A DNA stretch of 64,000 nucleotides from DATBHM01 sp963772375 (GTDB taxonomy: Bacteria > Actinomycetota > UBA4738 > JACQTL01): assembly GCA_963772375.1 (NCBI GenBank), contig CAVYXG010000001.1, positions 1,488,001 through 1,552,000 of the forward strand, given 5' to 3'. Each line of letters begins with the position of its first letter. Position 1 is the stretch's first letter. This document shows, piece after piece, positions 8,567 through 16,648 of this stretch. A program made the position numbers and the translations under genes. Below the pieces are notes generated by a model. The model made no database searches. It saw nothing but the letters and a program-made list of their open reading frames with translations, and was not told the origin of the DNA.

Positions 8567-9190
8567 TCATTGCGCCGGCTGGTGTTCCCCTCGGTTCGCC
8601 GCGGGCCGGTACTCCGCCCTCGGTGGACGGATCCGGCGCAGCAGGTGCGCCTTCACCCCGCCGCCGTCGTCCGTTCCGAGTGGCAGCGTCTCCACCAGCC
8701 CCTGGCAGGAGCGCCGGGCCGACTCGGACATCAGGATCTGACCGGGGGCCGCCGCCTCGCGCAGACGGTGGAGCAGCACATCCGGGCCGCCGACCGTCAT
8801 CGCGACCCCGCCGGGGCCGGACCCCGCGACGCCGGCACTGATCGCTCCGACCACCTGGAACTCGTTCTCCGCCGCGCGCTGCACGCGACGCACGGCGGCC
8901 AGCACCTCGCACGCCGCGTGCGCGGCCCGCATTGGCGCATACTCGCCGTCGAAGCGGGCCTCGACCACCGGCCGGACCTCGGTGCCGGTGACCGCCACCT
9001 CGGCCCTCGCCGCCGTCAGGACCTCGAGGGCCGAGATGACGCAGCGGTTCACCACCATCTCGGCGACCTCGGGCGTGATCCGCGAACCCGGACGGGCCTC
9101 CCGCCTGAGCTCGAACAGCAGCATGCCCACGTCGTGGACGGTTTCGGGCGCAGCGGCGCCCGGGGTGGTCGGTACGGTGCTCGCTTCCAT
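8567..9190 (-). CDS. Degenerate class III nucleotide cyclase-like protein
   Basis: A 207-aa soluble protein whose central and C-terminal part looks like a class III adenylate/guanylate cyclase homology domain: VVGAISAGVAGSG resembles the RIGIHTGEV strand, and the segment from GGPDVLLHRLREAAA through PGQILMSES resembles GDAVNTASRLQSLA plus GGILVSEA. The metal-binding Asp motifs of active cyclases (FADxxG and GDxxxAxF) are not seen, so it is more likely a regulatory or ligand-binding relative than an active enzyme. The ATG at 9188-9190 follows AAGGGTCGAG; an in-frame ATG at 9256 would add 22 residues. Its placement directly upstream of pilT suggests control of that motor, which is inference. 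Confidence 0.6.
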   Translation of the reverse strand: MEASTVPTTPGAAAPETVHDVGMLLFELRREARPGSRITPEVAEMVVNRCVISALEVLTAARAEVAVTGTEVRPVVEARFDGEYAPMRAAHAACEVLAAVRRVQRAAENEFQVVGAISAGVAGSGPGGVAMTVGGPDVLLHRLREAAAPGQILMSESARRSCQGLVETLPLGTDDGGGVKAHLLRRIRPPRAEYRPAANRGEHQPAQ

Positions 9191-9302
9191 CTCGACCCTT
9201 ATCGACGCCGCTCGGAGGCGACTGAACACGACGGATGGCCGAGATTGCCCCGCCATTCGCCGCAGGGAGTGGGCCGAACGACCGAGCCGACGATGGGACG
9301 GT

Positions 9303-10004
9303 TCAGGCCGGCCGGCCGGGACGAACCGGCTCGGCGGCGCCCGCCACCAGCCGGCACACGGAGCGCTCGGCGAGCGGATGGAACTCGCGCAGGACGTACG
9401 GCGGCTGCAGGCTCGAGAGCATGCCCTCCACCAGCCCGCGGTGGACCGAGCACGCCAGGTCGCGGTGGTCCTCGACCAGGTCGCGGAACGGACAGTCGCG
9501 CAGCGCCACCTCGACGGACGCCCGGCCCCGCCTCCGGAACCGGGGGTCGAACCCCGCCGCGGCCATCGCCTCCTGCAGCAGGGCCAGGTTGCGGGCGGCG
9601 GCCAGGCGGACGCCCGGACGGGGGCCGGACCGGATCACCAGGTACCGGCCCCATTCCTCCGCCAGCGCCCGGGCCCGCTCCGTTCCGCGCTTGCCGGCGA
9701 CCAGGGGAGCCAGGATCTCGGCCAGCAGGCGGTAGTCCCTGCCCTCCGTGGCCGGCGCCTCGACGGCCGTGTACAGGGTCTGGGGCCGCCCCACCGCCCT
9801 GCCCCGGCGGACCTCCCTGGCGACCAGCCCGGCCTCCTCCAGCCGGCGGAGGTGGGGCCGGAGCGTGTTGGGGTGCAACGACAGGCGCCGGGCCAGCTCG
9901 CGCACCGAGACGGCGCGGCCCGAGAGCCCGAGGTAGCGGTACAGGCGGAACCGCGTGTCGTCGGCGAGCGCCTTGTGGATCTCGAGCGAGCGGTCGCCGG
10001 CCAC
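9303..10004 (-). CDS. SufR-like winged-helix Fe-S-sensing transcriptional regulator
   Basis: A 233-aa ArsR/DeoR-like regulator. The N-terminal winged helix shows KALADDTRFRLYRYL and VRELARRLSLHPNTLRPHL, with the wing VGRPQTLYTAV. The C-terminal half ends with three cysteines in CPFRDLVEDHRDLAC, SVHRGLVEG and RSVCRLVAG, giving C-x13-C-x31-C, the arrangement seen in SufR-family repressors that bind an Fe-S cluster. It is divergent from the Mrp Fe-S carrier gene with 108 bases between starts that contain TTCGAA palindromes. The likely role is to repress mrp, and possibly itself, when Fe-S status is adequate; this is inferred from the cysteines and location. Confidence 0.8.
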   Translation of the reverse strand: MAGDRSLEIHKALADDTRFRLYRYLGLSGRAVSVRELARRLSLHPNTLRPHLRRLEEAGLVAREVRRGRAVGRPQTLYTAVEAPATEGRDYRLLAEILAPLVAGKRGTERARALAEEWGRYLVIRSGPRPGVRLAAARNLALLQEAMAAAGFDPRFRRRGRASVEVALRDCPFRDLVEDHRDLACSVHRGLVEGMLSSLQPPYVLREFHPLAERSVCRLVAGAAEPVRPGRPA

Positions 10005-10038
10005 TCAGGCCGCCCGCGGGTCAGGCGGTCGTATCATC

Positions 10039-10113
10039 AAGTTCGAACTTCGCACGGTTCCCACGGTTCGAAACAGGATAATCCGCAGCTACCCACGAGG
10101 AGCTTCGTTCGAA
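10039..10113. promoter_or_regulatory. Three TTCGAA boxes in the SufR-like/mrp divergent promoter
   Basis: The perfect 12-bp palindrome AAGTTCGAACTT occupies 10039-10050. A second copy of the core, GGTTCGAAAC, lies at 10065-10074, and a third TTCGAA at 10108-10113 overlaps the mrp ATG. The first two cores are 25 bases apart. They are candidate operators for the adjacent SufR-like regulator. This sequence is unlike the published cyanobacterial SufR site, so the assignment rests on symmetry and position only. Confidence 0.5.
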
Positions 10114-11295
10114 TGGTCACCGAGGAACAGGTCCGACAGGCGCTCCGGAAGGTCAACGACCCCGAGATCGGCAAGCCCATCGAGGACCTGGGGATGCTCC
10201 AGGCCGTCCGCGTGGACGACGGGACCGTGACCGTGCAGATCCTGCTCACGGTGGCCGGGTGCCCCCTCAAGGACCGCATCGACAGCGACGTCCGCGCCGC
10301 GCTCGCGCCCCTGGAGGGAGTCCGCCACGTGCAGGTGCTCCTCGGGGAGATGACCGGCGACCAGCGCGAGCAGATGGTGACCCAGCTCCGCGGCGGCGCA
10401 ATGCAGCAGCAGACGTTCTTCACGGACGGGAAGACACAGGTCGTGGCCATCGCGTCGGGCAAGGGCGGCGTCGGGAAGTCCTCCGTCACGGTCAACCTGG
10501 CCGCCGCGCTCGCGGCCGAGGGCCACCGGGTGGGCGTGCTGGACGCCGACGTGTGGGGCTTCAGCGTGCCGCGGATGATCGGCCTATCGGGCCAGCCGGT
10601 GGGGTTCAACAACATGATCCTGCCCCTCGAGGCGTACGGCGTGCGGGTGATCTCGATGGGGTTCTTCGTGCCGGAGGACCAGCCCGTGATCTGGCGGGGA
10701 CCCATGCTGCACAAGGCCGTGCAGCAGTTCCTCGGCGACGTCTACTGGGGCGAGCTCGACTTCCTGTTGTGCGACCTCCCGCCGGGCACGGGCGACGTCT
10801 CGCTGTCCATGGCGTCGTTCCTGCCGGGGGCGTCGATGCTCGTGGTGACCACGCCGCAGGAGGCCGCGCGCCGCGTCGCCGAGCGCGCCGGGCAAGATGG
10901 CCGCGCAGGTCCGGCAGCGCGTCGTGGGCGTCATCGAGAACATGTCGTGGTTCGAGTGCCCGCACTGCGGCGAGCGCGAGCTGGTGTTCGGCGAGGGCGG
11001 TGGGCAGGAGGCGGCGGACACGCTCGGCGTGCCGCTGCTCGGGCAGGTGCCGCTGTACCCGCCGCTGCGCAAGGGGGGCGACGAGGGCCGGCCGATCGTG
11101 GTGGCCGACCCGGACTCACCGGCGGGGCGGGCGCTCCGCGAGGCGGCCCGGCAGCTCGCGAAGAGCCTGAAGACCGTGGTCGGCAAGCCGCTCAACCTGA
11201 TGGTGGCGCCGGGCTCCGGTGGCGGGAACGGCAACGGCCACGCGGGGCACGAAGGGCACGACCACTCGGCGCACGCGCAGGGCCACCAGCACTAG
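10113..11295 (+). CDS. Mrp/ApbC (NBP35-type) Fe-S cluster carrier ATPase, interrupted by a one-base frameshift
   Basis: P-loop ATPase that carries and delivers Fe-S clusters. An N-terminal MIP18/DUF59 domain (about 1-90; LRKVNDPEIGKPIEDLGML and VAGCPLKDRI) precedes the deviant Walker A GKGGVGKS at residues 116-123. The reading frame is broken at a GGG run (10890-10892): in the first frame the protein goes TPQEAARRVAERAGQDG, while removing one G gives the expected AGKMAAQVRQRVVGVIENMSWF in the next frame. The second part has FECPHCGE, the CxxC that binds the bridging cluster, and a His-rich tail (HAGHEGHDHSAHAQGHQH). Repaired, the product is ~393 aa. A sequencing or assembly error is as likely as a real mutation. 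Confidence 0.85.
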
Positions 11296-11313
11296 CGGGC
11301 GCCCGCGGGCGCA

Positions 11314-11487
11314 TCAGTTCGCGGGGCGGCCCTTGACCGACCTCGCGGCGATCCACGGGATGGGGGCCTGGAAGATCCAGCACAGGAACAGCGGCACGTA
11401 GGAGTGCGTGGCCGCGGCCAGGGCGACGACCCCCACCGTGACGGCGACCAGCGCGACGACGACCCACAGCGCGGCCCTGCGGCTCAC
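11314..11487 (-). CDS. 57-aa membrane protein coupled to lgt
   Basis: A short protein beginning MSRRAALWVVVALVAVTVG (start codon GTG), with two hydrophobic segments (about 6-26 and 31-46) and a short Arg/Lys tail. The GTG start at 11485-11487 overlaps the TGA of the Lgt gene in a GTGA junction, so it is probably translated by re-initiation after Lgt. No family is recognised. It is too short for most automatic annotations, but the coding frame and coupling look real. Confidence 0.55.
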   Translation of the reverse strand: MSRRAALWVVVALVAVTVGVVALAAATHSYVPLFLCWIFQAPIPWIAARSVKGRPAN

Positions 11488-12479
11488 GGCCCACCCCCCG
11501 GCTCGCGGGGCGGCGCGAAGTGCGTCGTGGGCACGTCCGCGCCCGCCGGCGGCGAGGCGCCGACGGCGAGCGGCTTCGGCCCCGGCCTCGGACGGATCGC
11601 CCACACGAGCAAGGTGACGACGGACGCGGTCACGACGGCGATCGAGGTCCACTGACTGCCCGTCAGCCCGAAGAACCGCTTGTCCACGCGCAGGAAGTCC
11701 GTGATGATCCGCACGCTGCCGTACCAGATGGCCCAGGTCATGATCATCACGCCCTCGCGTCGGGGCTTGCGGTTCATCACGATCAGGAGGAACAGCAGCA
11801 GCAGCGCCGTGCTCACGAAGTCGTACATCGCGGTCTGGTGAACCCCCACACCGTGCCCCAGCACCTGGCCGTCGGGCCCGACGAGGGTGGCGCCGGTCTT
11901 CGTGATCGTGAGGGTGTGCGAGCCCTGCAGGAGCGTCTCGGTACACACCCCCGGCCGGCTGGTGCAGTCGAAGCCCGAGAGGTTGCCGCCCCCGTAGCGG
12001 AACGCCCACGGAGCGTCGGTCGGCTTGCCCAGGTGGTCCCCGATGATGAGGTCGCCGATCCGCCCGACGAACACACCCAGGGCCAGCCCGACGCCCGCGT
12101 TGTCCATCACCTGGAAGAACCGGTAGCCGTGGCGGCGCATGATCGGATAGGCGAACGCCACCGCCCCGGCGATCCCTCCCAACAGGGAGATGCCACCCTT
12201 GTAGATCGCGAGCATGTCCCCGATCCCGTTGAACTCGGAGTAGTGCGCGATCACGTAGAACAGCCGGGCGCCGACGATGGTCCCGATCAGCGCCCAGAAC
12301 AGCATCGACGACATGTGCTCCTCGCGGATGCCCCGGCGGGGGCAGTCCTTGAGCACCCACACGGAACCCAGCAGGAATCCGAGCGCGATGCCGAGCCCGT
12401 GCGGCGAGAGCGCGAACTTGCTCCCGAAGTGGATCCGGTCGAGCACGGGCCAGCTGAGGGAGGCCAGGAGGGAGGTCAT
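11484..12479 (-). CDS. lgt: Prolipoprotein diacylglyceryl transferase family protein
   Basis: A 331-aa polytopic membrane enzyme that would transfer diacylglycerol from phosphatidylglycerol to the lipobox cysteine of prolipoproteins. The family signature appears as GRIGDLIIGDHLGKPT (usual form GRIGNFINGE), retaining the Arg of the signature; YKGGISLLGGIAGAV corresponds to the HGGLIG region, though with Leu rather than His. Seven hydrophobic segments are visible. The downstream small membrane gene overlaps its stop. The departures from the consensus (Asp for Asn, loss of the HGG histidine) mean this could be a divergent paralogue rather than the housekeeping Lgt. Lipoproteins do occur nearby, for example the binding protein at 33284. 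Confidence 0.82.
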   Translation of the reverse strand: MTSLLASLSWPVLDRIHFGSKFALSPHGLGIALGFLLGSVWVLKDCPRRGIREEHMSSMLFWALIGTIVGARLFYVIAHYSEFNGIGDMLAIYKGGISLLGGIAGAVAFAYPIMRRHGYRFFQVMDNAGVGLALGVFVGRIGDLIIGDHLGKPTDAPWAFRYGGGNLSGFDCTSRPGVCTETLLQGSHTLTITKTGATLVGPDGQVLGHGVGVHQTAMYDFVSTALLLLFLLIVMNRKPRREGVMIMTWAIWYGSVRIITDFLRVDKRFFGLTGSQWTSIAVVTASVVTLLVWAIRPRPGPKPLAVGASPPAGADVPTTHFAPPREPGGGP

Positions 12480-12492
12480 CCGGGCGCCGAGT

Positions 12493-13158
12493 CTACCGGC
12501 CGGGGAGGAGCTCGCAGCGGCCGTCCGGCGAACCGCCCGCCGCGAGCCAGGCCTGGCCGACCGCCCGCCCCAGGAGCAGACCCGCCACCACGTCCGACGG
12601 ATAGTGCACGCCCAGGTAGACCCGGGACACGGCCACCAGCCCGGTCAGGCAGCTCACCGCGGTCCGTTCGGCCCGGGAGAGCCCCAGCTCCTCGCCCGCG
12701 ACCGTGAGGAACGCCAGGATGACCGCCGGGTGCGAGCTCGGCCACGACGTCCCGGGGGGGCGCCCGATGAGCAGACGCACCACGTCGGGCAGCCGTTCGT
12801 ACGGACGCATCCGATCGTAGATCTGCTTGAGTCCCTGGCCCAACAACCACATGGAGCCCGCGGCACCCGCGCCCAGGAGCGCCGCCCGGCGCCGGCCCCC
12901 CACCGCGAGCACAACCGCCGCCGACGCCGACCCCGTGATCGATCCCAGCTCGGTGAGCCTTCCGAAGAACGCGTCGGCGGCCGCGCCGTGGCCCCGGTTG
13001 ACCGCGCGGAACACCCCGACGTCGGCGCGGTGGCCGCGGCGGGTCGAGGAGGCGAACTCCACCAGCAGCGCGGCGCCGGTCAACAGCCCGGCCTCGCGGA
13101 GCCGGTCGCCCCTGGAGCGGGCGGGACCGTTCGGTGACGGGCCGGCGGGATCGGTCAT
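12493..13158 (-). CDS. PAP2-family membrane phosphatase
   Basis: About 221 aa with the three phosphatase motifs of the PAP2 superfamily: KQIYDRMRP (motif C1, KxxxxxxRP), SWPSSHPA (C2, PSGH-like with SSH) and SRVYLGVHYPSDV (C3, SRxxxxxHxxxD). Hydrophobic helices lie between them. Such enzymes dephosphorylate lipid phosphates such as phosphatidate or undecaprenyl pyrophosphate at the membrane face. The ATG at 13156-13158 is chosen; an in-frame ATG at 13197 would add 13 basic residues and cannot be excluded. The gene ends 13 bases before the lgt start on the same strand. Confidence 0.85.
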   Translation of the reverse strand: MTDPAGPSPNGPARSRGDRLREAGLLTGAALLVEFASSTRRGHRADVGVFRAVNRGHGAAADAFFGRLTELGSITGSASAAVVLAVGGRRRAALLGAGAAGSMWLLGQGLKQIYDRMRPYERLPDVVRLLIGRPPGTSWPSSHPAVILAFLTVAGEELGLSRAERTAVSCLTGLVAVSRVYLGVHYPSDVVAGLLLGRAVGQAWLAAGGSPDGRCELLPGR

Positions 13159-13252
13159 GCGGCCCGCATTGAACCGCGCCCCGCGTGGGCGGGACAAGGT
13201 CGCGCCGGGGCGCTGTGCGAGAATCCGGCGCAGCCGATCCGAGGAGGAACCC

Positions 13253-13576
13253 GTGCGCAGGGAGCACCGGGGGGGCGACGACCCGGAGGACCCCCGCCGC
13301 CGCGACCATCAGGACCGAATGCACGAGCTGCAGCGGCATCGTCAGACCAGGGCGGCCAAGTCGGTCGTGCTGCTGGTGCTCATCACGATCCTGGTGCTGT
13401 TCATCGTGTGGAACGCCCACCAGGTTCGGGTGAGCTTCGTGTTCCTCACAGGCCGGATCGGGCTGATCTGGGTGATGTTGACCTGCGCCGTGATCGGCGG
13501 GGTGGTGGGGTTCTTCATCGGTCGGCCCGGGCGGGCGTTCCGGTTCGGGCACGACGACGACGACGAGAGTGACTGA
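13253..13576 (+). CDS. LapA-like (DUF1049) membrane protein
   Basis: A 107-aa protein: a charged N-terminus (about 1-37, rich in Arg, Asp, His, Gln), then a helix with VVLLVLITILVLFIVWNAHQV, the segment RVSFVFLTGRIGLIWV, a second helix and an acidic tail GHDDDDESD. The N-A-H-x-V-x-V-x-F pattern between the helices is typical of the lipopolysaccharide-assembly protein A domain (DUF1049), common in Gram-positive actinobacteria where its role is unknown. The GTG start follows GAGGAGGAAC. It stands alone, divergent from the PAP2 gene. Confidence 0.8.
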   Translation: MRREHRGGDDPEDPRRRDHQDRMHELQRHRQTRAAKSVVLLVLITILVLFIVWNAHQVRVSFVFLTGRIGLIWVMLTCAVIGGVVGFFIGRPGRAFRFGHDDDDESD

Positions 13577-13587
13577 GCCGGCTCGGA

Positions 13588-14058
13588 CTACCCGGCCCGG
13601 CGGCGCCGGACCATGTCCTCGATCTGTCGCTTCTGGGCCATGACGCCCCGGCGCAGCACGACGCCGGGCCCGCCGGTGAGCTCGAGGCCCTGGGTGGCGA
13701 ACGCCGCCAAGCCGCCGCCCCGGAAGTGGTACTCGACCTCGTGCTCGAGGAGCGAGCGCCGGCCGCCGCCGAGGGGGCTCACGATCGTGTCGACCGTCGC
13801 GTCGAGCAGGCCCCGGAGCCGGATCCGCGAGCGTTTGGGGGGATCCATCTCGAGGACCTCCGCCTCGACGGTGCCGCGGACGCCGAACATCCGGAGCTCG
13901 GTCGTGTACCGGTCGCCCGTCGACAGGCCGTCGTCGGGAACCCCCTGGACCGCAGAGATGTGCCGGTCCCATCTCGGAAGGTTCCGGGGGTCCGACACGA
14001 CGGTCCACACCTCCTCGGGTGTGGCCTCGATCTCCATGTCGATGCTCACGTGCCCCAT
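13588..14058 (-). CDS. SRPBCC (START-like) ligand-binding protein
   Basis: A 156-aa single-domain protein of the polyketide cyclase/dehydrase superfamily: IDMEIEATPEEVWTVVSDPRNLPRWDRH is followed by an alternating strand pattern (YTTELRMFGVRGTVEAEV, RSLLEHEVEYHF) and a long C-terminal amphipathic helix. Members bind hydrophobic ligands in a helix-grip cavity; no substrate can be given. Its ATG (14056-14058) lies inside the end of the upstream gene, overlapping it by 13 bases, so the two are co-translated. Confidence 0.8.
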   Translation of the reverse strand: MGHVSIDMEIEATPEEVWTVVSDPRNLPRWDRHISAVQGVPDDGLSTGDRYTTELRMFGVRGTVEAEVLEMDPPKRSRIRLRGLLDATVDTIVSPLGGGRRSLLEHEVEYHFRGGGLAAFATQGLELTGGPGVVLRRGVMAQKRQIEDMVRRRRAG

Positions 14059-15053
14059 ATCGGTCCCCGCTGGCCTCCGCCTGAAACCCGACCGCTCGCG
14101 TCGAGCGTCACCGTATCGCTGGTCCATCCCTTCCACCACACGAGCCGCCGGGGGCGGATCCGAACGAGCGCCATGCCGTCCGGAAGGGCCCCGGCCCGCT
14201 CGACGAGGCGTTCGGCGGACCTCCGGCCCGACCGCAGGCGCGAGAGCACGTGGATGGACCCGGCCCCGCGGACCAGCACCCCGGTCATGTCGGCGGCCCG
14301 CCATCGGGAGGCGTGGTCGACCGTAAGACCGACCGGCGCGTCCGGGCCGGCCTCGGCCAGGGCCAGCGAGCGAGCGTCGGCGGCCGCGTAGAGCACGCCC
14401 CCGTCCTCGACGAACAGCGCCGGCAGCACCACGGGGCCGTCCCCGCCCTCGATGGCCAGCGCGGCGTGGCCGCCGCGCTCGATCCCCTCGGACACCTCGT
14501 CGGGGACGAGCTGGAGCGGCGAGCGAGCCGCCCGGCCGGGGCGGAACGAGCCGTGCGAGTGGACCGCCTCCCCCATGACGCCCCACGTGGCCGGCGGCGC
14601 GCCCCAGTCCTCGATCACCGCGGCGGCCTCGATCGAGAGCTCCGCGAACACCCGCCCGGGGGGCGTCCACGACAGCGGGACCCGGCGGGCATCCACCGCG
14701 TACCCCCCGAAGAACCGGGCGTTCCGCTTGGTGAACGCCGCCGCCGCTGCAGTCAGGGTGGGCAGCTCGAGGGCCGACGCCAGCCACGTGGCCGGGTCCA
14801 GGAGGTCGTGCAGCCGGACGTTGCCGACGAAGGAGACCGAGTGGTCGCCCGCCCGGACCAGGCCGGCCACGCGGGGCCGGATCCGCCAGATCCCGCCCTT
14901 CACGGTTCGCCGCGCCGTGGTCACCCACATGCGCGAGGCGAGCATCGCGTAGACGAGCGGCGTGACGTGGGGACCGGCGCGCGTCCCGACGGCGAGGTAG
15001 GCGAGCGACCCGTGGTCGAGCACCGCATCGACCTGCGGCGGGATCGGCTTCAC
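14046..15053 (-). CDS. Pyridoxamine-phosphate-oxidase-like FMN-binding split-barrel protein
   Basis: A 335-aa soluble protein. The first ~80 residues (HGSLAYLAVGTRAGPHVTPLVYAM, LASRMWVTTARRTVKGGIWR, GLVRAGDHSVSFVGNVRL) have the strand order of the pyridoxamine 5-phosphate oxidase-like split beta barrel. A second similar half begins near residue 195 (GGHAALAIEGGDGPVVLPALFVEDGGVLYAA), suggesting an internal duplication. Family members bind FMN or F420 and reduce varied substrates or bind haem. No closer identity can be given. It overlaps the SRPBCC gene by 13 bases. Confidence 0.7.
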   Translation of the reverse strand: MKPIPPQVDAVLDHGSLAYLAVGTRAGPHVTPLVYAMLASRMWVTTARRTVKGGIWRIRPRVAGLVRAGDHSVSFVGNVRLHDLLDPATWLASALELPTLTAAAAAFTKRNARFFGGYAVDARRVPLSWTPPGRVFAELSIEAAAVIEDWGAPPATWGVMGEAVHSHGSFRPGRAARSPLQLVPDEVSEGIERGGHAALAIEGGDGPVVLPALFVEDGGVLYAAADARSLALAEAGPDAPVGLTVDHASRWRAADMTGVLVRGAGSIHVLSRLRSGRRSAERLVERAGALPDGMALVRIRPRRLVWWKGWTSDTVTLDASGRVSGGGQRGPIWGT

Positions 15054-15075
15054 GGGGACCCCGCCGGCGTCCGGT

Positions 15076-15774
15076 TCACCCGCGCCCCCCGCGGGGTCTC
15101 GGCCGGGGCGTCAGGTCGATCGCGTGCTCCAGCGCGGCCGGCGGCGGCGCGAGGACCATCAGCCCGGTGAACACCGCGTGCGAGCAGATCGGCGACAGTA
15201 CGCCGCCGGTCCACACGAACAGGATGGACCACAGGCCGCCCCCCACCACCGCACCGGCGACCACCGCGAGGTTCCAGCTGAACGCGCACACGGCGACGTA
15301 TCCCGCCAGTGCGATCGCGGCGCCGGCGACCGCGGAGCCGACGGCCTCGGCGAACCGGCCGCCGACGAGGCCCCGCCAGAACAGCTCCTCGCCCGGCACC
15401 GACAGGCCGACCGCGACGCCGAGCGCCACCGGCAGGGAGACCTGGTCGCGGTTCCCGTAGATGGCGACCGTCTGACGCCGGAACCGTTCCCAGGCGGACG
15501 CGATGGCGACGAACACCCGCGTCGCCGCGTAGAGGACCAGCCCGGACCCCAGGCCGACGACCACGGAGGCCGGGATGGAGACCTTGGGGGTCAGGTGCTG
15601 GCGCCCCGTGAACAGCGAGAACAGGCCGAGCGCGCCCATCGTGACGCCCATCCCGATCCAGATCGATATCCGCCCCGCGCGGACCTCGCGCCACGTCCCC
15701 ACCTGCCCGACCACCCCGGCCGCGATCAGGATGGTGACCGGCTCGAGCGTGGTCAGCACCGACCCGCCGCTCAC
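15076..15774 (-). CDS. CPBP-family intramembrane glutamic protease
   Basis: A 232-aa polytopic membrane protein with the Abi/CPBP motifs: SVPGEELFWRG (EExxxR, catalytic Glu pair), FSWNLAVVAGAVVGGGLWS, and SHAVFTG with the second His motif. The family includes the eukaryotic CAAX protease Rce1 and bacterial maturases. The GTG start (15772-15774) overlaps the TGA of the upstream membrane gene as GTGA, showing translational coupling. Its target is unknown; the neighbour may be its membrane partner. Confidence 0.85.
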   Translation of the reverse strand: MSGGSVLTTLEPVTILIAAGVVGQVGTWREVRAGRISIWIGMGVTMGALGLFSLFTGRQHLTPKVSIPASVVVGLGSGLVLYAATRVFVAIASAWERFRRQTVAIYGNRDQVSLPVALGVAVGLSVPGEELFWRGLVGGRFAEAVGSAVAGAAIALAGYVAVCAFSWNLAVVAGAVVGGGLWSILFVWTGGVLSPICSHAVFTGLMVLAPPPAALEHAIDLTPRPRPRGGRG

Positions 15775-16412
15775 GGGAGGAACCGGATCTTGGCAGCCAA
15801 CTCGGCCGTGAACCCGGTGATCACGGCGAGGTAGAAGAACCCCGTTGCCGCCTGCACGGCGCTCGGTCGTTCGCCCTTCAAGGTGGCTCGGATCATGACG
15901 GCGATCAGCCCGGTCACGGCGACCATGCCGATCGCCACGTACGATGCCACGCCGGCCGCCGTGAACAGCGGGCTCAGCGCCCGCGAGGTGCCGGCTCCCC
16001 CGAACCCGCTCGCCAGCACGGCGACGGCTTCGAGCACCACCGCCACCAGCAGGGCCACCGTGAACCGGTTGATGGGCTTCCGCGTAAGCCGGCGGTCGGT
16101 GAGGTACCAGTGGCCGAGCAGCAGCCCGTCCATGACCGCCCCCATGAACGCCGCGCCGGCCAGGAGCTGGAAGAACGCCACCGCCTGCCCCCGGTCGGCG
16201 GTTCCCGACAGGGCGAACAGCCACGCGACCGACAGCGGCACGGTGAGGAACCCGATCACCCGGGCCGTCCGTTCGAGCCGGACGTACAGCAGCACGACCC
16301 AGATCGCCGTCGCGGCCAGGACGGCGAGGGCCAGCCACCAGGACCAGTCCCCCGCCGTGGACGGCGGCCGGCGGGCGGCCGCGATCGCGCCCCACGAGGA
16401 GAGCGCGAGCAC
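15771..16412 (-). CDS. Polytopic membrane protein, unknown function
   Basis: At least 213 residues with about six hydrophobic helices (WWLALAVLAATAIWVVLLYV, VIGFLTVPLSVAWLFALSG, ALLVAVVLEAVAVLASGFG and others). No family recognised with confidence. The GTG at 16410-16412 is the first usual start, but the frame stays open upstream to about 16653 and encodes another helix (LALVLAETVAGGIWLLF, then PLWNEVRRGFFKLSG). A CTG at 16545-16547, with GGAG six bases before it, could be the true start. It is coupled to the CPBP protease gene downstream. Confidence 0.65.
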   Translation of the reverse strand: MLALSSWGAIAAARRPPSTAGDWSWWLALAVLAATAIWVVLLYVRLERTARVIGFLTVPLSVAWLFALSGTADRGQAVAFFQLLAGAAFMGAVMDGLLLGHWYLTDRRLTRKPINRFTVALLVAVVLEAVAVLASGFGGAGTSRALSPLFTAAGVASYVAIGMVAVTGLIAVMIRATLKGERPSAVQAATGFFYLAVITGFTAELAAKIRFLP

Positions 16413-16648
16413 CCCGAGGACGATCCCCGAGAGCTTGAAGAACCCCCGCCGGACCTCGTTCCACAGCGGCGAGCAGAACAGCAGCCAGATGCCGCCGGCG
16501 ACCGTCTCGGCGAGTACCAGGGCGAGGACGCCCGCGGGGCCCCTCAGCGCCGGCTCCGGGCGCTCGTGGCAAGCTGCTGGTCGGCCATGTCGGCCACCAA
16601 GCGTACCGGCGGCGGGTGCCGTCGCCGGCCGAACCGGGAGCGAACGCG

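Noticed and set aside
11296..11313. GC-rich palindrome between mrp and the 57-aa gene as an intrinsic terminator.
   Set aside because: GCGCCCGCGGGCGC is symmetric, but no T-run follows on either strand and such palindromes are expected by chance at this G+C.
12476..14008. Long minus-strand open frame (510 codons) across PAP2, LapA-like and SRPBCC genes.
   Set aside because: Its translation is Arg/Gly/Pro low-complexity without domains, and three well-supported genes use other frames in the same place. Similar long frames occur elsewhere because stops are rare at this G+C.
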